A stretch of DNA of 64,000 nucleotides from Aspidiotus rigidus (GCA_035079385.1 JAVHKY010000034.1:3782001-3846000); one strand, 5' to 3'; counted from the stretch's first letter, positions 44,810 to 56,767 are shown. Made by a program: numbers and translations. The notes: generated from the letters alone by a model not told the origin.

Positions 44810-47800
44810 GATGAGATGAAGAATGTCACCTTCTTCGAGAGCTACGACGACAACGTTTTTGATTTTAAAAATAAAACTAAAGAGAATTACTATTTTTTCC
44901 TGTAGACATCATAGAATGGAGGATGAACTTCAACTCGAATTGATCTAAAAACGAACAAGTGCAGGACACGATACTAAAAAATTATACAACTGTGAAGGAA
45001 TGCAAACATAAAGAGACAAGTCATAATCGAGGTTATCGTGAACAAGGTTCCAACTTGATCACGATACAAAATTCATGAATGATCAACTTGTTCGAGGGAT
45101 AATTTTTTTTTTTTTGGCAATGGCAAAAAAAATAATGTAAATAACAACAGTGATAAGGAAAATTGTAAACAGATATTTACGAAACTGACCATTCTGCAGT
45201 TTCAAAATTATCATTACGGTATCAATCACAAATTATCAACCGAAGCGCTAGTGTTGAATACGAATATTTTTCAATATTTTTTGTAAACGTGTCGACTAAT
45301 AAGTTAATTACCGTTCAAGGTTCAAATAATACTAATTATCGTGAAATTCTGCATGATATATTAAGCCCGATTTAGATGGTCAATATTAATATGTATCTTA
45401 ATATCGGAGTTTGAAATTTAATGAATTCATTCTCAATCAAAATAAAGATTGTATTAGGCTACTAAATAAAAAAATTAATCATATTGATGATGGTCTCGAT
45501 CACGGCCGCCTCGATGAAGGCAAAGAAATATCAAAAATAGTTTGACATTTTTGATACCCGGGCAATATTTTGATCTTTACCTGAATTCCTGATGGCTGTT
45601 GTATTCTCTCTATGCTATCAATAAAATCAACAATATTATTGTCGATAAGAAAACAAACGAATTCGATTGACAATAATACTTAAATTCTTGACAATAATAC
45701 TTATTGACCGTCTAGAACGCCTTTTAGAGACTCGAAATCGATTTAGAACTATGTGATATCATGTACAAATTCAATCCTTGCCGTCAAAGATCAGCAATTT
45801 TTCAATGGTTTACAATCTTTTACCCCTAGCGAGAGTCATGAATATTCGAATGGGTATCGCAAGTTCTGGAGTAGGAGTGTAGGACGTAGACGTACCCATT
45901 CAACGTCTGCAAAATTTCATAACAACTGATAGCTTACATTATTTTAATTTAGCAGTAATTGTCTTTCTCTACCCTCCCATGATAATTACCTAATAAGTTA
46001 TGTTTACTTTGATATTTCATGGGTTTAATCATGTTTTGGAACGATAATATTAGGCTTTAAATGTGGCTTTAATCTTTGTTATATTTAGCTAGCTAGAATA
46101 GACGATAACAAATTAACTTATGATTCATTTCAATTCTATATCAAGTTTTGAGCTAAATACAATAACTGGCAGGGATAATAAAACCGACGTGTGAAGCCTT
46201 CACTTATGTCCGAGTCTTAAGTTGATCGGTTTCTTTCTGTTCAACAATCTTCAACAATATCTCTGAATTTGATCATTTTTATTTATCATCATCATTTCTT
46301 TTTTTTTTTTTTAGGTAGGTACCGGTATCAGTCAATATGAAACAATTATTTTCAAAATTAGAACTTGATTTTTCCGTTTGGAAACGACGAAGGTACTTTT
46401 CCGAAATTCAAATCGTACTGTTACCTACGTGAAAACATTTTTAGAATTTCAGTATGGTATTTCCTTAATGAGAAGGAAGTATCTAATTAAAACAAATGCT
46501 TAACGTGGGCACCGGGACTTTTATTTCATGCGCGGATTAGGTACAGGTAAAGAAAATCACCAAATTTCCTAAATGTAGGCCTATTCACTGTAAATATCTA
46601 TTTAATTGTTTTCAAACAAATATTCGAATCATTCTTGCTACTTTTTCCTTCCTCAATGTCAATGATAAATATTTGAATCAACTATCAATTTTTGCTAAAC
46701 AATGTCTTGAAGTTGCGTTGATATTTTTCTTGGACTAATTCGTGAATTCAACCTTGCCTCGTTCATTTAATTTAGAAAATGATTAGAAAGAGAGAGAGAA
46801 CAAAAAAACGAGAAAAATTGTAGATTTGTTGACACAAAATTTAAGACTTTAAGAACTTTAACTTCCTTTGGTTTCCACATTGCATGTATAATAAAGAAAA
46901 AAAAAAGGCGTGTTCTCGTAGTTTGCAAACTATAATAAAGATCTAGGTATATGACTTTATTCATTATTTAGAAAAGAGAGACGAATAAAAAGGGAAAAGA
47001 AAATGACTGTCTTCTAAAAACTAATTTTGATCAACGTTTTAATGAAGTCCAATCGATAGAAGAGGTCATTACGAAGTTCAAAAAACAAGGAAAATAAATA
47101 GTGTTATTGTCTGCATTACCTTGATTTTCTGGTATTTTCAAGACTGACGTGCGACATGTTATCCCGATAAAGTTTATTTTTTTAGAGATCTATTTTGCGC
47201 ACACTATATCGTTCAGTGACTACCATTTCAAGGACCTATACTTATAGCCGCACTGGACGTGCAGTATCTTCTGTGCATGGCTGATTCAACGCGTTGAAGT
47301 TCACATACCCACTTGACTTCGCCGATAGTACCTACATATTTTCGTTCTTAATTACCTCAATTTGGACGAACAATTCCTAAACAGCTGGGTAAACAGCAAA
47401 TTATCTACGTTGTTTATACGCGACAGACATTTTTGTGGGTAGGTAGTCGATTAAGAGAGTACGTACGTGAATTGTCACCATACGTTTTAACGCAGTTGCT
47501 TACTGTATATAAGAACAAAATAAGTCTAATTGTTCTCGTATTTTGCGTCTTATACTTGTCTACGTTGATATGACGTCTATTTGAATTCATTCCTATGCAC
47601 TAAGTGCCTATGAGAAAGCCTTAATTTCACTTTTGATCAAATATCTGAAACTTTCAGTAGTCGTATAGGTAAGACTGGATATGCGCCAACAAAATTAAAA
47701 GGGTGTGATTATAATACGAATATCATCCGTCATAAAGACAAATAAAATATGTACTGCAGCATGTCCACGTGTAGGTACGTTTACAAAACATTATTAACCG

Positions 47801-48684
47801 CTACACGAAATCGTGTTCGAGATTATTGATTTGAAAAATAAAATATATTCCATTTGTCTGCTGTTTAATGTAACTCGATCTACGGACTCGAAACAATAAA
47901 AATAATCGTTCAGTCGGTAAGCTAACACCCGACCACGTATAAAAATGAGGTCCAGGTGATGAAAATTCAAGGCAAAAGTGCTCGAATGATGTAAATTCGA
48001 ACTTTTTTCTCGTTTTCGACAGGATAGCTTGCTTGTCGTGTACCTACGTCAATTGCCTCGCTCGTGCACGAGAAAACAAAACGTGCCTAGAAATTAGAAG
48101 AAAGGATTTTCATGTTTCGAATTAGGTATAAAATATTTGTAAGAGACGATGTCGACTTTACGTGCGAAAAAGCTCTCTATAATGAAGATATCAAAACACT
48201 AACTACAAGTGAAGAGCTAAAGGCAATATGATTATTATGCGCATCAGATATGACTATACTTTCCTGGTACCATTAAAGGAATTTCATTATTCATTTTACA
48301 AAGCAGCAGAGTCAACAAAAGCGTGTTGAAAGTTGAATTTAGGTCGTTTGACAATTTGATTCGGAGTAGGCGTTTGAATTTAGCGAGTACTCTATTTGGG
48401 GACGAGAATTTAAAAAAAAAACCGAAGGGCGATAGAGAATTTGGATACCTATTACACGTGTAAAATATATTCAACCATTTGTAAATAATATAAGAGTCTG
48501 TTTTACTTTTCCTATACTATCGAAATGAAAAAAAAAATAAAAGGTGAAGGTAAATTTTTTTTCAGTTCTTACGTAATTATCGAGTGAAGCTTTGGCAATT
48601 TATCTTGACATTTACTGCGTACAAACTCACTGTCAGTTATCTCGCTTCCTTAACATTGCTCGGACTTGCTAGTGTTTTGAATGA
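44810..48684. other. Upstream region of ETFDH, no gene seen
   Basis: AT-rich, mostly unique DNA with T/A runs (45100, 46300) and no recognisable coding exon. It must include the ETFDH promoter just above 44810, but no clear core-promoter motif stands out. Words such as TAGGTAGGTACC near 46312 recur, a simple repetitive motif common in some insect genomes. Confidence 0.4.
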
Positions 48685-49650
48685 CTACGAGTGCGATGCA
48701 GAATAAATCTTGCTAGAAAGCAGCTGCGAGATCTGTCTCTTGAGAAGAAAAGGAAAGGGAGAGTTATTTGAAAATTCTTGCCATCCGTCAGCCGTGTAAA
48801 ATCTTTTGACCCTCACTCCAGAGGCCAAGGGCAGCCCTTTGAGAGCGCTATACACTAAATTTTGCCTGCATTCAGCTCGAGTCCCCCCCCCCCCTGCCAT
48901 GTCCGTTGCGACTAAAGCGATTTTACGTTCTACTTTTGTTCTCAGTTCATCCTCAGTAGCACCGCTGATTGCAAGTAGGGTGTCGTCCGCAAAACAGACC
49001 GCCATTTGCGCATGCCCTGTAGTACTAAGTTGTACACGATATTCCAGGGTACTTGGCCAGCGGGCAGCCTTTCACCAAAGACTGGACTGTTCTTCTCCAT
49101 TGTACTGCACTATGCGCTGGTCGAGATAGCTTCGGTACATGGCCACCATGTATTCAGCAACTCCGTATTTCTCCAGTTGGTTTAGGATGTGGCTCCACAG
49201 TAGGTGGTCGAATGCGCCCCTTATGTCGAGCGCCATCACTATTCGCTTGCAGCTCTCATTGAGATCATACTCTTAGTTGCTGCCATATGCAGTCCTCCAC
49301 TCTGCTCCTTCCTTCCCTGAAACCGAATTGGAAGTTAGAGAGCTTCGGTTCAATGACGTCGTCATGCACCGCTCCAGAAGTTTCCCTAGAATTGGGAGCA
49401 TTGTCAACGGCCAATGAGGAACCACCAACTTCACGTCAAAGTTGTTACTTTTTAGGAACAGTACCAGTCAGACCACTTTCCACTTCTTTGGGAATGTGCT
49501 CCGCTCCAGACGAGTGTTCTACAGTGTGGGGAGCAGGTCCGGGTGGCACTTCTTCGCGATCTTCAGGGCTTTGTAACCTATGCCATCAAACCTAGGACTC
49601 GAGCGGTTACTCTATCTAGCTCGGAACTTTTTTACTTTTTCAGCTGTAAC
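48685..49650 (-). pseudogene. Non-LTR retrotransposon remnant with FADD RT motif
   Basis: The minus-strand frame opens MAVCFADDTLLAISGATEDE, the catalytic FADD box of a LINE reverse transcriptase with its usual continuation. Upstream on the minus strand are pieces of earlier RT blocks (GCPLAKYPGISCTT in place of the G-PQGS-LGP box, and a stretch equivalent to the A-DI-GAFD box near 49230) in other frames. The C-terminal part is cut shortly after the FADD box. Several frameshifts and stops make it inactive. R1/RTE-like placement is tentative. Confidence 0.65.
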
Positions 49651-50159
49651 TGGTTCCGGTACCAGTCATGGTGGTAGTGAAGGTGGAGGGGAGTACCCGA
49701 GTATTCTCAGTCAATCCAGTGATACCTAAAAGACATACGGTATGCTACAAATATATAGAGCAAAATACGCAAGCTGGCTAAAATTTTAAGCTGCTGATGA
49801 CGTCATTTGAAATAAGATATTATGAAACATGATCTCCATTGTTTTTTTTTTTTTGTTGCTTACATCGTTTATTAAAAAAATACGGCTAGATAAGGGCTTC
49901 AACAATGAGTCATTTCGCCCTAAATTGAAATAACAAAAGAAGAAGTAAAATGAAGATCAAAATAGAACAAAAAAGAAGGTGAAATAGGAGCAATTATGCA
50001 CAGTGATGAAAAGTAAAGTTTAATTCAAAAGTTGATTAGTGATAGCAAAAAAAAAAAGAAAAGTGTTAGTTTGTGATAGTGGGAGACAGAGAGAGGAAAT
50101 TAGTGTAAGAGTAGATGGTAGGGAAGACGGAGAGATTTGTGACATGCGGAAGCAATGAA
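49651..50159. other. Spacer between LINE remnants
   Basis: No feature is seen besides A-rich stretches. It may be the 3' A-rich tail area of the minus-strand LINE that follows. Confidence 0.35.
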
Positions 50160-51165
50160 GTTCAGCGAAAGGACGTTGGATGTTGAAGTTGGTAAGGAAA
50201 GAATGAAATTTTTTGTTGAGTGGTAAGGTGAGGGCATTGGAGAAGAAGGTGATTCAGGTCTGCAGCTACCACCCCCCCCCCAATATGGAAGAGGCCAACA
50301 GGAGAAATATGTGGAAAGAATTTAGATAGATTATAGGGGAGTCTATTGTGATCGAAACGAAGTCTGCAAATTGTAACTGTGAATTTCCGGTTTACGTAGT
50401 TTGACAATGTAAATCAGGGACGGTTGGGGATAGAGCTTTCAATGTGGAAGTATTGAGAGGATTGGCGAATGTTTTCACAGTAGTGCCTGTGCCACCTATC
50501 TTCGTTTTCTTCTCGGGCGATGCCTAAGAGAATGTATAATGTTTGTCTTAAAATGGGTAAGCTAACGCTAGGAAAAGCCAAATGGATGTCCAAAAACACA
50601 GCGTTTAAGTGGTGCTTGTTCATAACGGCCTCGCATATGTCACTTACAAGGGGTGGTTACGCAATCGATAGCCTCCCGTTTATTTTGGAAGCCAAAGCAG
50701 TTGTGTGGGATGATTCTTTTCTGTTCTTACCACTGTCTAAGTCGCGTATTGAGCATAGATTTGACAAGTTTTCTGATACAAGAAGATAGAGCGATAGGAC
50801 GTAGCTTGGCATCTTTTTTGGGAATGGAAATGATCTGGAAATTAGTCCATTCGGATGGGATGATGTTGCTTTGCCAGAGACGGTTGATGATCATTAGTAG
50901 AGCCTGTAAGCTGAATTCAGGAACTGATCGAAGACAGCTGTATGAGATGCCATCTAGTCCCGGAGCTGTAGATTTCCTCGAGCTAAGGGGAGAGTAGAAT
51001 TCTTCTCAAGTAAATTGACCATCCAAAATGTGATTTTGAGGCGGAGGGAACTGTCGGGAAAACTTGGAGCGCTTTGAGGGACAACAGTGTCAACAAAGGA
51101 CAGTAACTCGGCCTGAGAGATTTTGTGATTAAAAGAGTTGGTACCGGACGCAAACACTCACGAGC
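50160..51165 (-). pseudogene. Non-LTR retrotransposon remnant, RT domain, I/jockey type
   Basis: Reading leftwards from about 51160: a region ending in the RT entry block, STAPGLDGISY near 50960, then FSLQALLMIINRLWQSNIIP and SEWTNFQIISIPKKDAK, then LRPIALSSCIRKL. These are the first RT boxes in order. The D-x-x-x-AF box appears as VFLDIHLAFPSV at about 50590. The FADD box is missing, and the sequence jumps to a C-terminal region with TICRLRFDHNRLPYNLSKF and LNHLLLQCPHL, the terminal cysteine motif of I-like elements. An internal deletion plus frame changes make it inactive. Confidence 0.75.
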
Positions 51166-51279
51166 AACGCCATATGGTACTGGGTTTAGTGTCTCTGTTG
51201 AACCGAAGTGCTGTTAAACAAAGAACTGAATATTCTGAAAGACTCTCTTTTATAAGAGGTCTTCAAAAAAAAAAAACAA

Positions 51280-51302
51280 AGAGAGAGAGAGAGAGAGAGA
51301 GA
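51280..51302. repeat. (GA)n microsatellite
   Basis: Uninterrupted GA dinucleotides preceded by an A run. Confidence 0.9.
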
Positions 51303-51417
51303 AAATGTCCATTTTCTGAAAGCCTTCTCATATTCTTTTTAATAAGGTGAGTGCATTTGGTAGTCCACCAAATTGGTGCGGATTTGTGCCCAAAAGAATT
51401 GTTTTGTTTCATTTTTC

Positions 51418-53938
51418 TAGCGGGGAACCCGCTATCTCTTTTGTTGGGGGTACTTTCAGGAAATTTTCGTCCGCGAGCGCGTCCGCAAGCGACCCGAGGT
51501 TGAGGACGTCACGAGGTTGATGACGACACGGAGAGGGGGGACTTGGAAAAATTCGACTTTCAAGCTATATTATATGATGGGGGGGGGGGGGAGACTTGGA
51601 GAAATTTTGACTCTCAAGCTATGTATGATATGAAGGGGACTTGGAGAATTTTGACTCGCGAGCTATAAATGATGGGAGGGGGACTTGTAAAAACGTCGAC
51701 TCTCGGGCTATATATGATAGGAGGGGGACTTAGAGAAATGTTGACTCTCGAGCTATATTATGATATGAAGGAGACTTGGAGAAATGTTGACTCTCGGGCT
51801 ATATGATAGAAAGGGGACTTGGATAATTTCGACTCTCAAGCTAGGGACCCAGAAAAATTTCCACTGTTGAGCTGGTGTATATGTGACAGGAGGGGGACTT
51901 GAAAGAACACGACTTCCTTGAAATTGCAGCGCGTTCAAGTTGTCATGGCATCATTTAAGGAACTTAGAAAAACTTCAGGCTCTAAGCTTCATATGATAGG
52001 AGGGAGACTTGGAAAAATTCTCGGGCATTGCAGTCCTGCAATGGGATCTAACTTTTTTTTCTATTTAACGAGCTATTAACCCCCCCCCCCCAAAAAAAAA
52101 CAAAAAAAAAAACGACGGTTTCCTTAACGAAGTTAAACGAGGAACGCAGGGAACCTGTTTTATGAGTCAAATGGGATTTGGTATTGAAAATTCAAGGAAG
52201 CCTAAACATAGATAAAGCTAGTATAAAGAAGGCCTCTACCTACTATAAGCCTAGTATAATATAGTTTGAGAGTCTAAATTTTTCTCGAATCTCCAGCTCT
52301 ATATGATAGCTTGAGAGTCTAAATTTCTCTAAGTCCCCCTCCTATTATATATAGCTTGAGAATCGAAATTTTTCCAAGCCCTCCTCCTATCATATATAGC
52401 TCGAGAGTCGACATTTTTGTAAGTCCCCCTTCTATCATATATAGCTCGAGAGTCGAAATTTTTCCAAGTCCCCCTCCTATCATATATGGCGCGAGAGTCG
52501 AATTTTTTCCAAGTCCCCCCTTCTATCATATATAGCTCGAGAGTCGAAATTTTTCCAAGTCCCCCTCCTATCATATATAGCTCGAGAGTCGAAATTTTTC
52601 TAAGTCCCCCTTCTATCATATATAGCTCGAGAGTCGAAATTTTTCCAAGTCCCTCTCCTATCATATATGGCTCAAGGGTCGAAATTTTAACAGGGAACCT
52701 GTTTTATGGGGGGCTATTTGAGAAATCTGCCGTGCGCCGTCCGCCGTCCAGCGAAAAACTTAGAAAAATTTCGACTCTCGAGCTATATATGATGGAAGGG
52801 GGACTTGAAAAAATTTCGACTCTCGTGCCATATATGATAGAAGGGGGACTTGGAAAAATTTCGACCCTCGAGCCATATAGATAGGAGAGGGACTTAGAAA
52901 AATTTCGACTCTCGAGCCATATATGATAGAAGGGGGACTTGGAAAAATTTCGACTCTCGAGCCATATATGATAGGAGGGGGACTTGGAAAAATTTCGACT
53001 CTCGAGCTATATATGATAGCAAGGGGACTTGGAAAAATTTCGTCTCTCGAGCGAGAAAAATTTAGATTCTCAAACTATATTATGATAGGCTTATAGTAGG
53101 TCTAGGCGTTGTTTATACTATCTTTATCTAGGTCTAGGCTTTCTTGAATTTTCAATACCAAATCCCATTCGACTCATAAGACAGGTTCCCTGCGTTCCTC
53201 GTTTAACTTCGTTAAGGAAGCCGTCGTTTTTTCTAAGTTTTTCGCTGGACGGCGCGCGGCGGACGGCGCACGGCGGACGGCGCACGGCGGACGGCGCACG
53301 GCAGATTTCTCAAATAGCCCCCCATAAAACAGGTTCCCTGTTAAAATTTCGACTCTCGAGCCATATATGATAGGAGGGGGACTTAGAAAAATTTCGACCC
53401 TCGTGCCATATATGATAGGAGAGGGAACCTGATTTATCCAACTATATTATATTACACTAATAGTTGGTCTAGGCCTTCTTTTTACTACCTTTCTCCAAAT
53501 CTAGGCTTCCTTGAATTTTCAATACCAAATCTCATTCGAATCATAAAACAGGTTCCCTGCGTTCCTCGTTTAACTTCGTTAAGGAAGCCGTCGTTTTTAG
53601 AAGTTTTTGGCTGGACAGCGCACGGCGCACGTCAAATAACTCAAAAAGCCCCCCAAAAAACAGGTTCCCTGCTTAAAAAAAAAACGACAAATTTGTAGTT
53701 TTGAAGAATGTAAAAAAAAATAGCCCCTAGAGCCTAAAGTTTTTCCAAGTCCAGAAAATCATATCGTGACAACTTGAACGCGCTGCAATTTCGAGGAAGC
53801 CGTCGCGTCGTGGAGGTCGGAATTTTTCCAAGTCCCCCTTCCTTCTCTGTGACGTCATCAACCTCGCTTGCGCTCGCGCTCGCGGACGACAATTTCCTGA
53901 GAGTACCCCCAATAAAAGGGATAACGGGTTCCCCGCTA
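51418..53938. mobile_element. 2.5-kb fold-back element with outer arms, containing inner fold-back copies
   Basis: The left end TAGCGGGGAACCCGCTATCT, with GGGGGTACTTTCAGGAAATT and CGTCCGCGAGCGCG, is inverted at the right end as GCTCGCGGACGACAATTTCC, GAGAGTACCCCC and GGGTTCCCCGCTA. Further in, CGACTTCCTTGAAATTGCAG with CGCGTTCAAGTTGTCAT at about 51909 is inverted at about 53768 as GACAACTTGAACGCGCTGCA. Arms consist of 50-60-bp tandem units such as GGAGGGGGACTTGGAAAAAT, TCGACTCTCGAGCTATAT. The middle contains a complete smaller element (52111-53233) and more family ends near 53550-53670. No coding capacity is seen. Confidence 0.8.
52111..53233. mobile_element. Inner fold-back element, 1.1 kb, near-symmetrical
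   Basis: About 170 bp of left end (AACGACGGTTTCCTTAACGA, GGAACGCAGGGAACCTGTTT, TATGAGTCAAATGGGATTTG, then CTAGTATAAAGAAGGCC) returns inverted at the right end, finishing AAGGAAGCCGTCGTTTTTTC. Between the ends, tandem units point one way (GTCGAAATTTTTCCAAGTCC) up to the core ACAGGGAACCTGT at 52690-52702, and the opposite way (GGACTTGGAAAAATTTCGAC) after it. The whole element is thus close to one palindrome centred near 52700. Frames through the units encode only repetitive peptide and are not genes. Confidence 0.85.
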
Positions 53939-55164
53939 AAAAAAAAGGTCCTTCAGACTTTTTTTGGATTACTCCCCTCCCCCCCTCCTCTCAAAGTAAT
54001 CGTCTGGATCCACGCCTGGATCCCCTCCTCCTTCCGCTGAATAGAAAAAATCTACTTAAAGATTGTTCCTTTCAGCAGCTTTATCGTACCCCTGGTCTTA
54101 TTTGCGGCAATGGTAGAAATTCTGTACAAGAAGTCTCGTGTAACCCTCTTAACCTAATGGTTTGCGATCCGCGCGGACTTCGTCAATCCCTTACATTAAA
54201 ATTTATCGAATTGAAAAAATGTTGATCTTTATTTCCTTGAACAATATCGGGTGTTGATTCAACAGCTGTTCTTCGCACGTTTTGCCGAACAATAATGGGA
54301 TAAACCTAGTACAATGGAAATACAAATAGACTCTGTTGTCAGAGATTCGAACAAAGAGAAAACCATGTACGTGATCAAAGCTCATCCATTTTTCCAAAGT
54401 TTGATTTTCTCCTTTGACGTCTTCGAACACATTCCGGAGAAATCGTTCACTCATGGAGTTTGAAGAGGGCGTTGAGAAAAACGTCAATGCTAATACGTAA
54501 GAAAGCTCGAGAGAATACTCCTTGTAGTCTTTAATAGCTTCGAGCTATGCGGCAGTGACATCACTAGTTCGAGATCTTCTCATTAAACTCCGTCACTAAG
54601 CAGAAGCGTAGTTCCCGGCGTCGCTTATGTAAATAATTTTATTAAGATATAGACGTAAAATCGAAACCTTGACAGGCATTAAATACGGTGAGAAAAAGAA
54701 ATCGAAGTGCTAGCCCGATGGAGCAGAGAGCGTCGATGGAGAGGGAGGAAAACGTCACGATGACGTAATACGTAGTCAGTCGTTGTGCGCGGAATTTCTT
54801 TACCTCCCTCTGAGTCACGTTGCCGTACGAGAAGGCGAATACGTTTACTAGCTTATCGGTGGCTTCAATGATTGCGTCTGCTGCTCTACGTGTTTGTGAA
54901 ACACTCGAGTTTTCAGTCTGTCTTTCTCGCAGAGCAGCGTTCGAACGTCTGTTGCGAATCGGAATCCAGAATACGATCTCTCGTCAGTCGTCACTAGTTT
55001 AATTTACTCGTTGTTCTTCGTGTATTTATACATTCGTAACCTACTTTCGAGGAGTAATGGTTTTTATTTTTAGTGCGAACATCTGAAACAGAGAACGTTC
55101 TTTCGTACCCAAATCGAATTTTTACTCGTAAATTATAGTGAAGTGATTGTTGTATCGCATCAAG
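53939..55164. other. Upstream region of the PH-like gene
   Basis: It becomes CG-containing and unique from about 54500. CGTCAGTCGTCACTAG at about 54981 contains an initiator-like TCAGTC, a possible transcription start about 180 bases before the ATG. GTCAGTCGTTGTGCGC near 54776 is another. This is a guess from motif alone. Confidence 0.35.
54203..54487 (-). CDS. Uncharacterised ORF or exon, 94 codons
   Basis: The minus-strand frame contains SMSERFLRNVFEDVKGENQT, LEKWMSFDHVHGFLFVRISD, then YLYFHCTRFIPLLFGKTCEE and QHPILFKEI. Its residue mix (spread-out aromatic, charged and cysteine residues, no low complexity) looks more protein-like than the other random frames, and it lies outside recognised repeats. 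The track start is not ATG; the first in-frame ATG reads MSERF, preceded by a weak possible acceptor, so it could be an internal or last exon. I do not recognise a family, and it may be a chance frame. Confidence 0.25.
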   Translation of the reverse strand: MTFFSTPSSNSMSERFLRNVFEDVKGENQTLEKWMSFDHVHGFLFVRISDNRVYLYFHCTRFIPLLFGKTCEEQLLNQHPILFKEIKINIFSIR

Positions 55165-55602
55165 ATGACCGAAACAATTTCGATTACGAAGAAAGCCGCC
55201 GATCTCTTCCATCCGGTAATTTCGTCAAATGATTTCGGCTCGAAGACCGAGTTGATGAGCGGTGACGTGATATTGAAAGGTCCGGATAAGCAGAAAAGGT
55301 ACGTCCACCTGAAAGTGTACCGCACCTCCTTAGAGCACTTCGCCGTCGTTTATCCGCTAAAGAGGTTGAGCAAGGCAATGGGCATCATAAACATAAAGAA
55401 TACGTGCGTGTCCAGTTTCGACGAGGAGAAAAGTCAGTTTACGATTAATCAGAAAATGTTCGACGTGACGACGAGCGTCGACCTGAACTGCGAATCGCGC
55501 GATTTCCACCAATGGATGAACGCCTTCACCGGACGACACTCACCCACGATCATCCATCAGACTTCGCTACCCATGGTGAAGGAAGAGGACGTCGACTATT
55601 AA
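55165..55602 (+). CDS. PH-like domain protein, single exon, 145 aa
   Basis: The protein starts MTETISITKKAADLFHPVIS from an ATG in good context (CAAGATGACC) and ends MVKEEDVDY at TAA. Residues from about 35 to 125 read like a pleckstrin-homology fold: a first strand pair GDVILKGPDKQKRYVHLKVY, further alternating hydrophobic strands (FAVVYPL, MGIINIKNTCVS, FTINQKMFDVTTSVDLNC), and a final helix with the typical tryptophan, RDFHQWMNAFT. PH folds usually bind phosphoinositides or protein partners at membranes. The ligand and role here are not deducible. Codons favour C/G at third positions far more than neighbouring DNA, consistent with a real, well-expressed gene. Homology to a named family is not established. 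Confidence 0.75.
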   Translation: MTETISITKKAADLFHPVISSNDFGSKTELMSGDVILKGPDKQKRYVHLKVYRTSLEHFAVVYPLKRLSKAMGIINIKNTCVSSFDEEKSQFTINQKMFDVTTSVDLNCESRDFHQWMNAFTGRHSPTIIHQTSLPMVKEEDVDY

Positions 55603-55705
55603 GTTCAGAAGGGGTTGCAACCACTGTATGGATTCGAGTTTCGCCCGTTCGACGGCGTTGACCTTTTTTAACCCTGTCGCAGTCGAGACGCCACGACGAT
55701 GGAAA

Positions 55706-55711
55706 AATAAA
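55706..55711 (+). terminator. Polyadenylation signal AATAAA
   Basis: AATAAA lies 104 bases after the stop codon of the PH-like gene, in GGAAAAATAAACCC. The position suits the 3' end signal. Later AT-rich alternatives exist. Confidence 0.45.
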
Positions 55712-56767
55712 CCCTTTGTTGCGTTCTCGTACCAATTTTTTCGTGTCGGGGTGCTGATCGGGAAATGCGTACATAATAATACTCGGTGCGCGTGTAATTT
55801 GGAAATGTTGTGATATCATTGTATATAAATGTATGTGTGTGTATAGTTTTCACTGTGTGCGTACGATATCAATTTCGCGAAGAAAAATGGTTCAACGTTT
55901 ATGCGATTTCTATTTCGTTCTTTTTCCTCTCTCTCTCTCTGTTTACGACTACGAATATATAAACGTTAATACATGTTATTGATTCGGTTTATCGTACGAT
56001 CCGTCTCCATTTAACTACGTGTAAACATGTCATGTCCTGTATCCGTTATTGGAGAAAAAAAAAACCTTAAACGTATAAAATTGTTTGGTATTTGTTTACG
56101 CGGACGAGTTTTCATCTGATTATACAACTGTATAGGAATCGACTAATGAGAACGATAAGAAAAACTCGCAGCTCGCTGCACCGAAGTTCGAGCTAATCGA
56201 GAAGAGCTAGGAACTTATTTTATGATGGGAAAAATCTTCCGTAGGTGATGAAATCAATTAAGAAGTCGTAGACCTCGCCTTAATGACGTCATTAACAATC
56301 ATTTTGATGGAGTTCGAGAGTTGTTTTACCACGAAGAGCGAATCACCGACGCTTTTCTGAGAATATTTTTTTATCTTTCCGCTTTTGAAGGGCTTAAGAG
56401 GAGAATTAAGAAGAATTGAACGTCACAAAATTTGTCGGTAAAAAAGTAACAGAGAAAAATTCGTGCAAAATTATGTTGGAAAGTGAACTGAAATTACAGA
56501 ATTAGAGTTTTTTCCAGCACTAGGTCAGTGAGCGTTGTATTTCATTATTATGTCTTTTTTTTAACGAGAATCCGATACCCACAGTCAACCTTCGCGAATT
56601 TTTTCAAGTCTTCACTGTAGGTTAAAGCCTAGACTTTCCTACTGTCTAGCCTGGACATATCTCTCAATTTCTTCAAAGTCGACCCCGATTCTTTCATGAT
56701 ATTACACTTGCTTTTCTAAATCTACGGATACGTACGGTCAACCTTTAAGAATTTCTTTGTGTCTGAA
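55712..56767. other. 3' flank of the PH-like gene and spacer
   Basis: It contains a (TC)n tract near 55927 and GT-rich sequence near 55830, which may belong to the 3' untranslated region. No other gene is seen. Confidence 0.4.

Noticed and set aside
48806..49595. Plus-strand frames of 107, 69 and 102 codons
   Set aside because: They are shadows of the minus-strand LINE reverse-transcriptase remnant.
52329..52884. Open frames of 111 and 132 codons on both strands
   Set aside because: They are translations of 50-60-bp tandem DNA units inside a fold-back element and encode only repetitive peptide.
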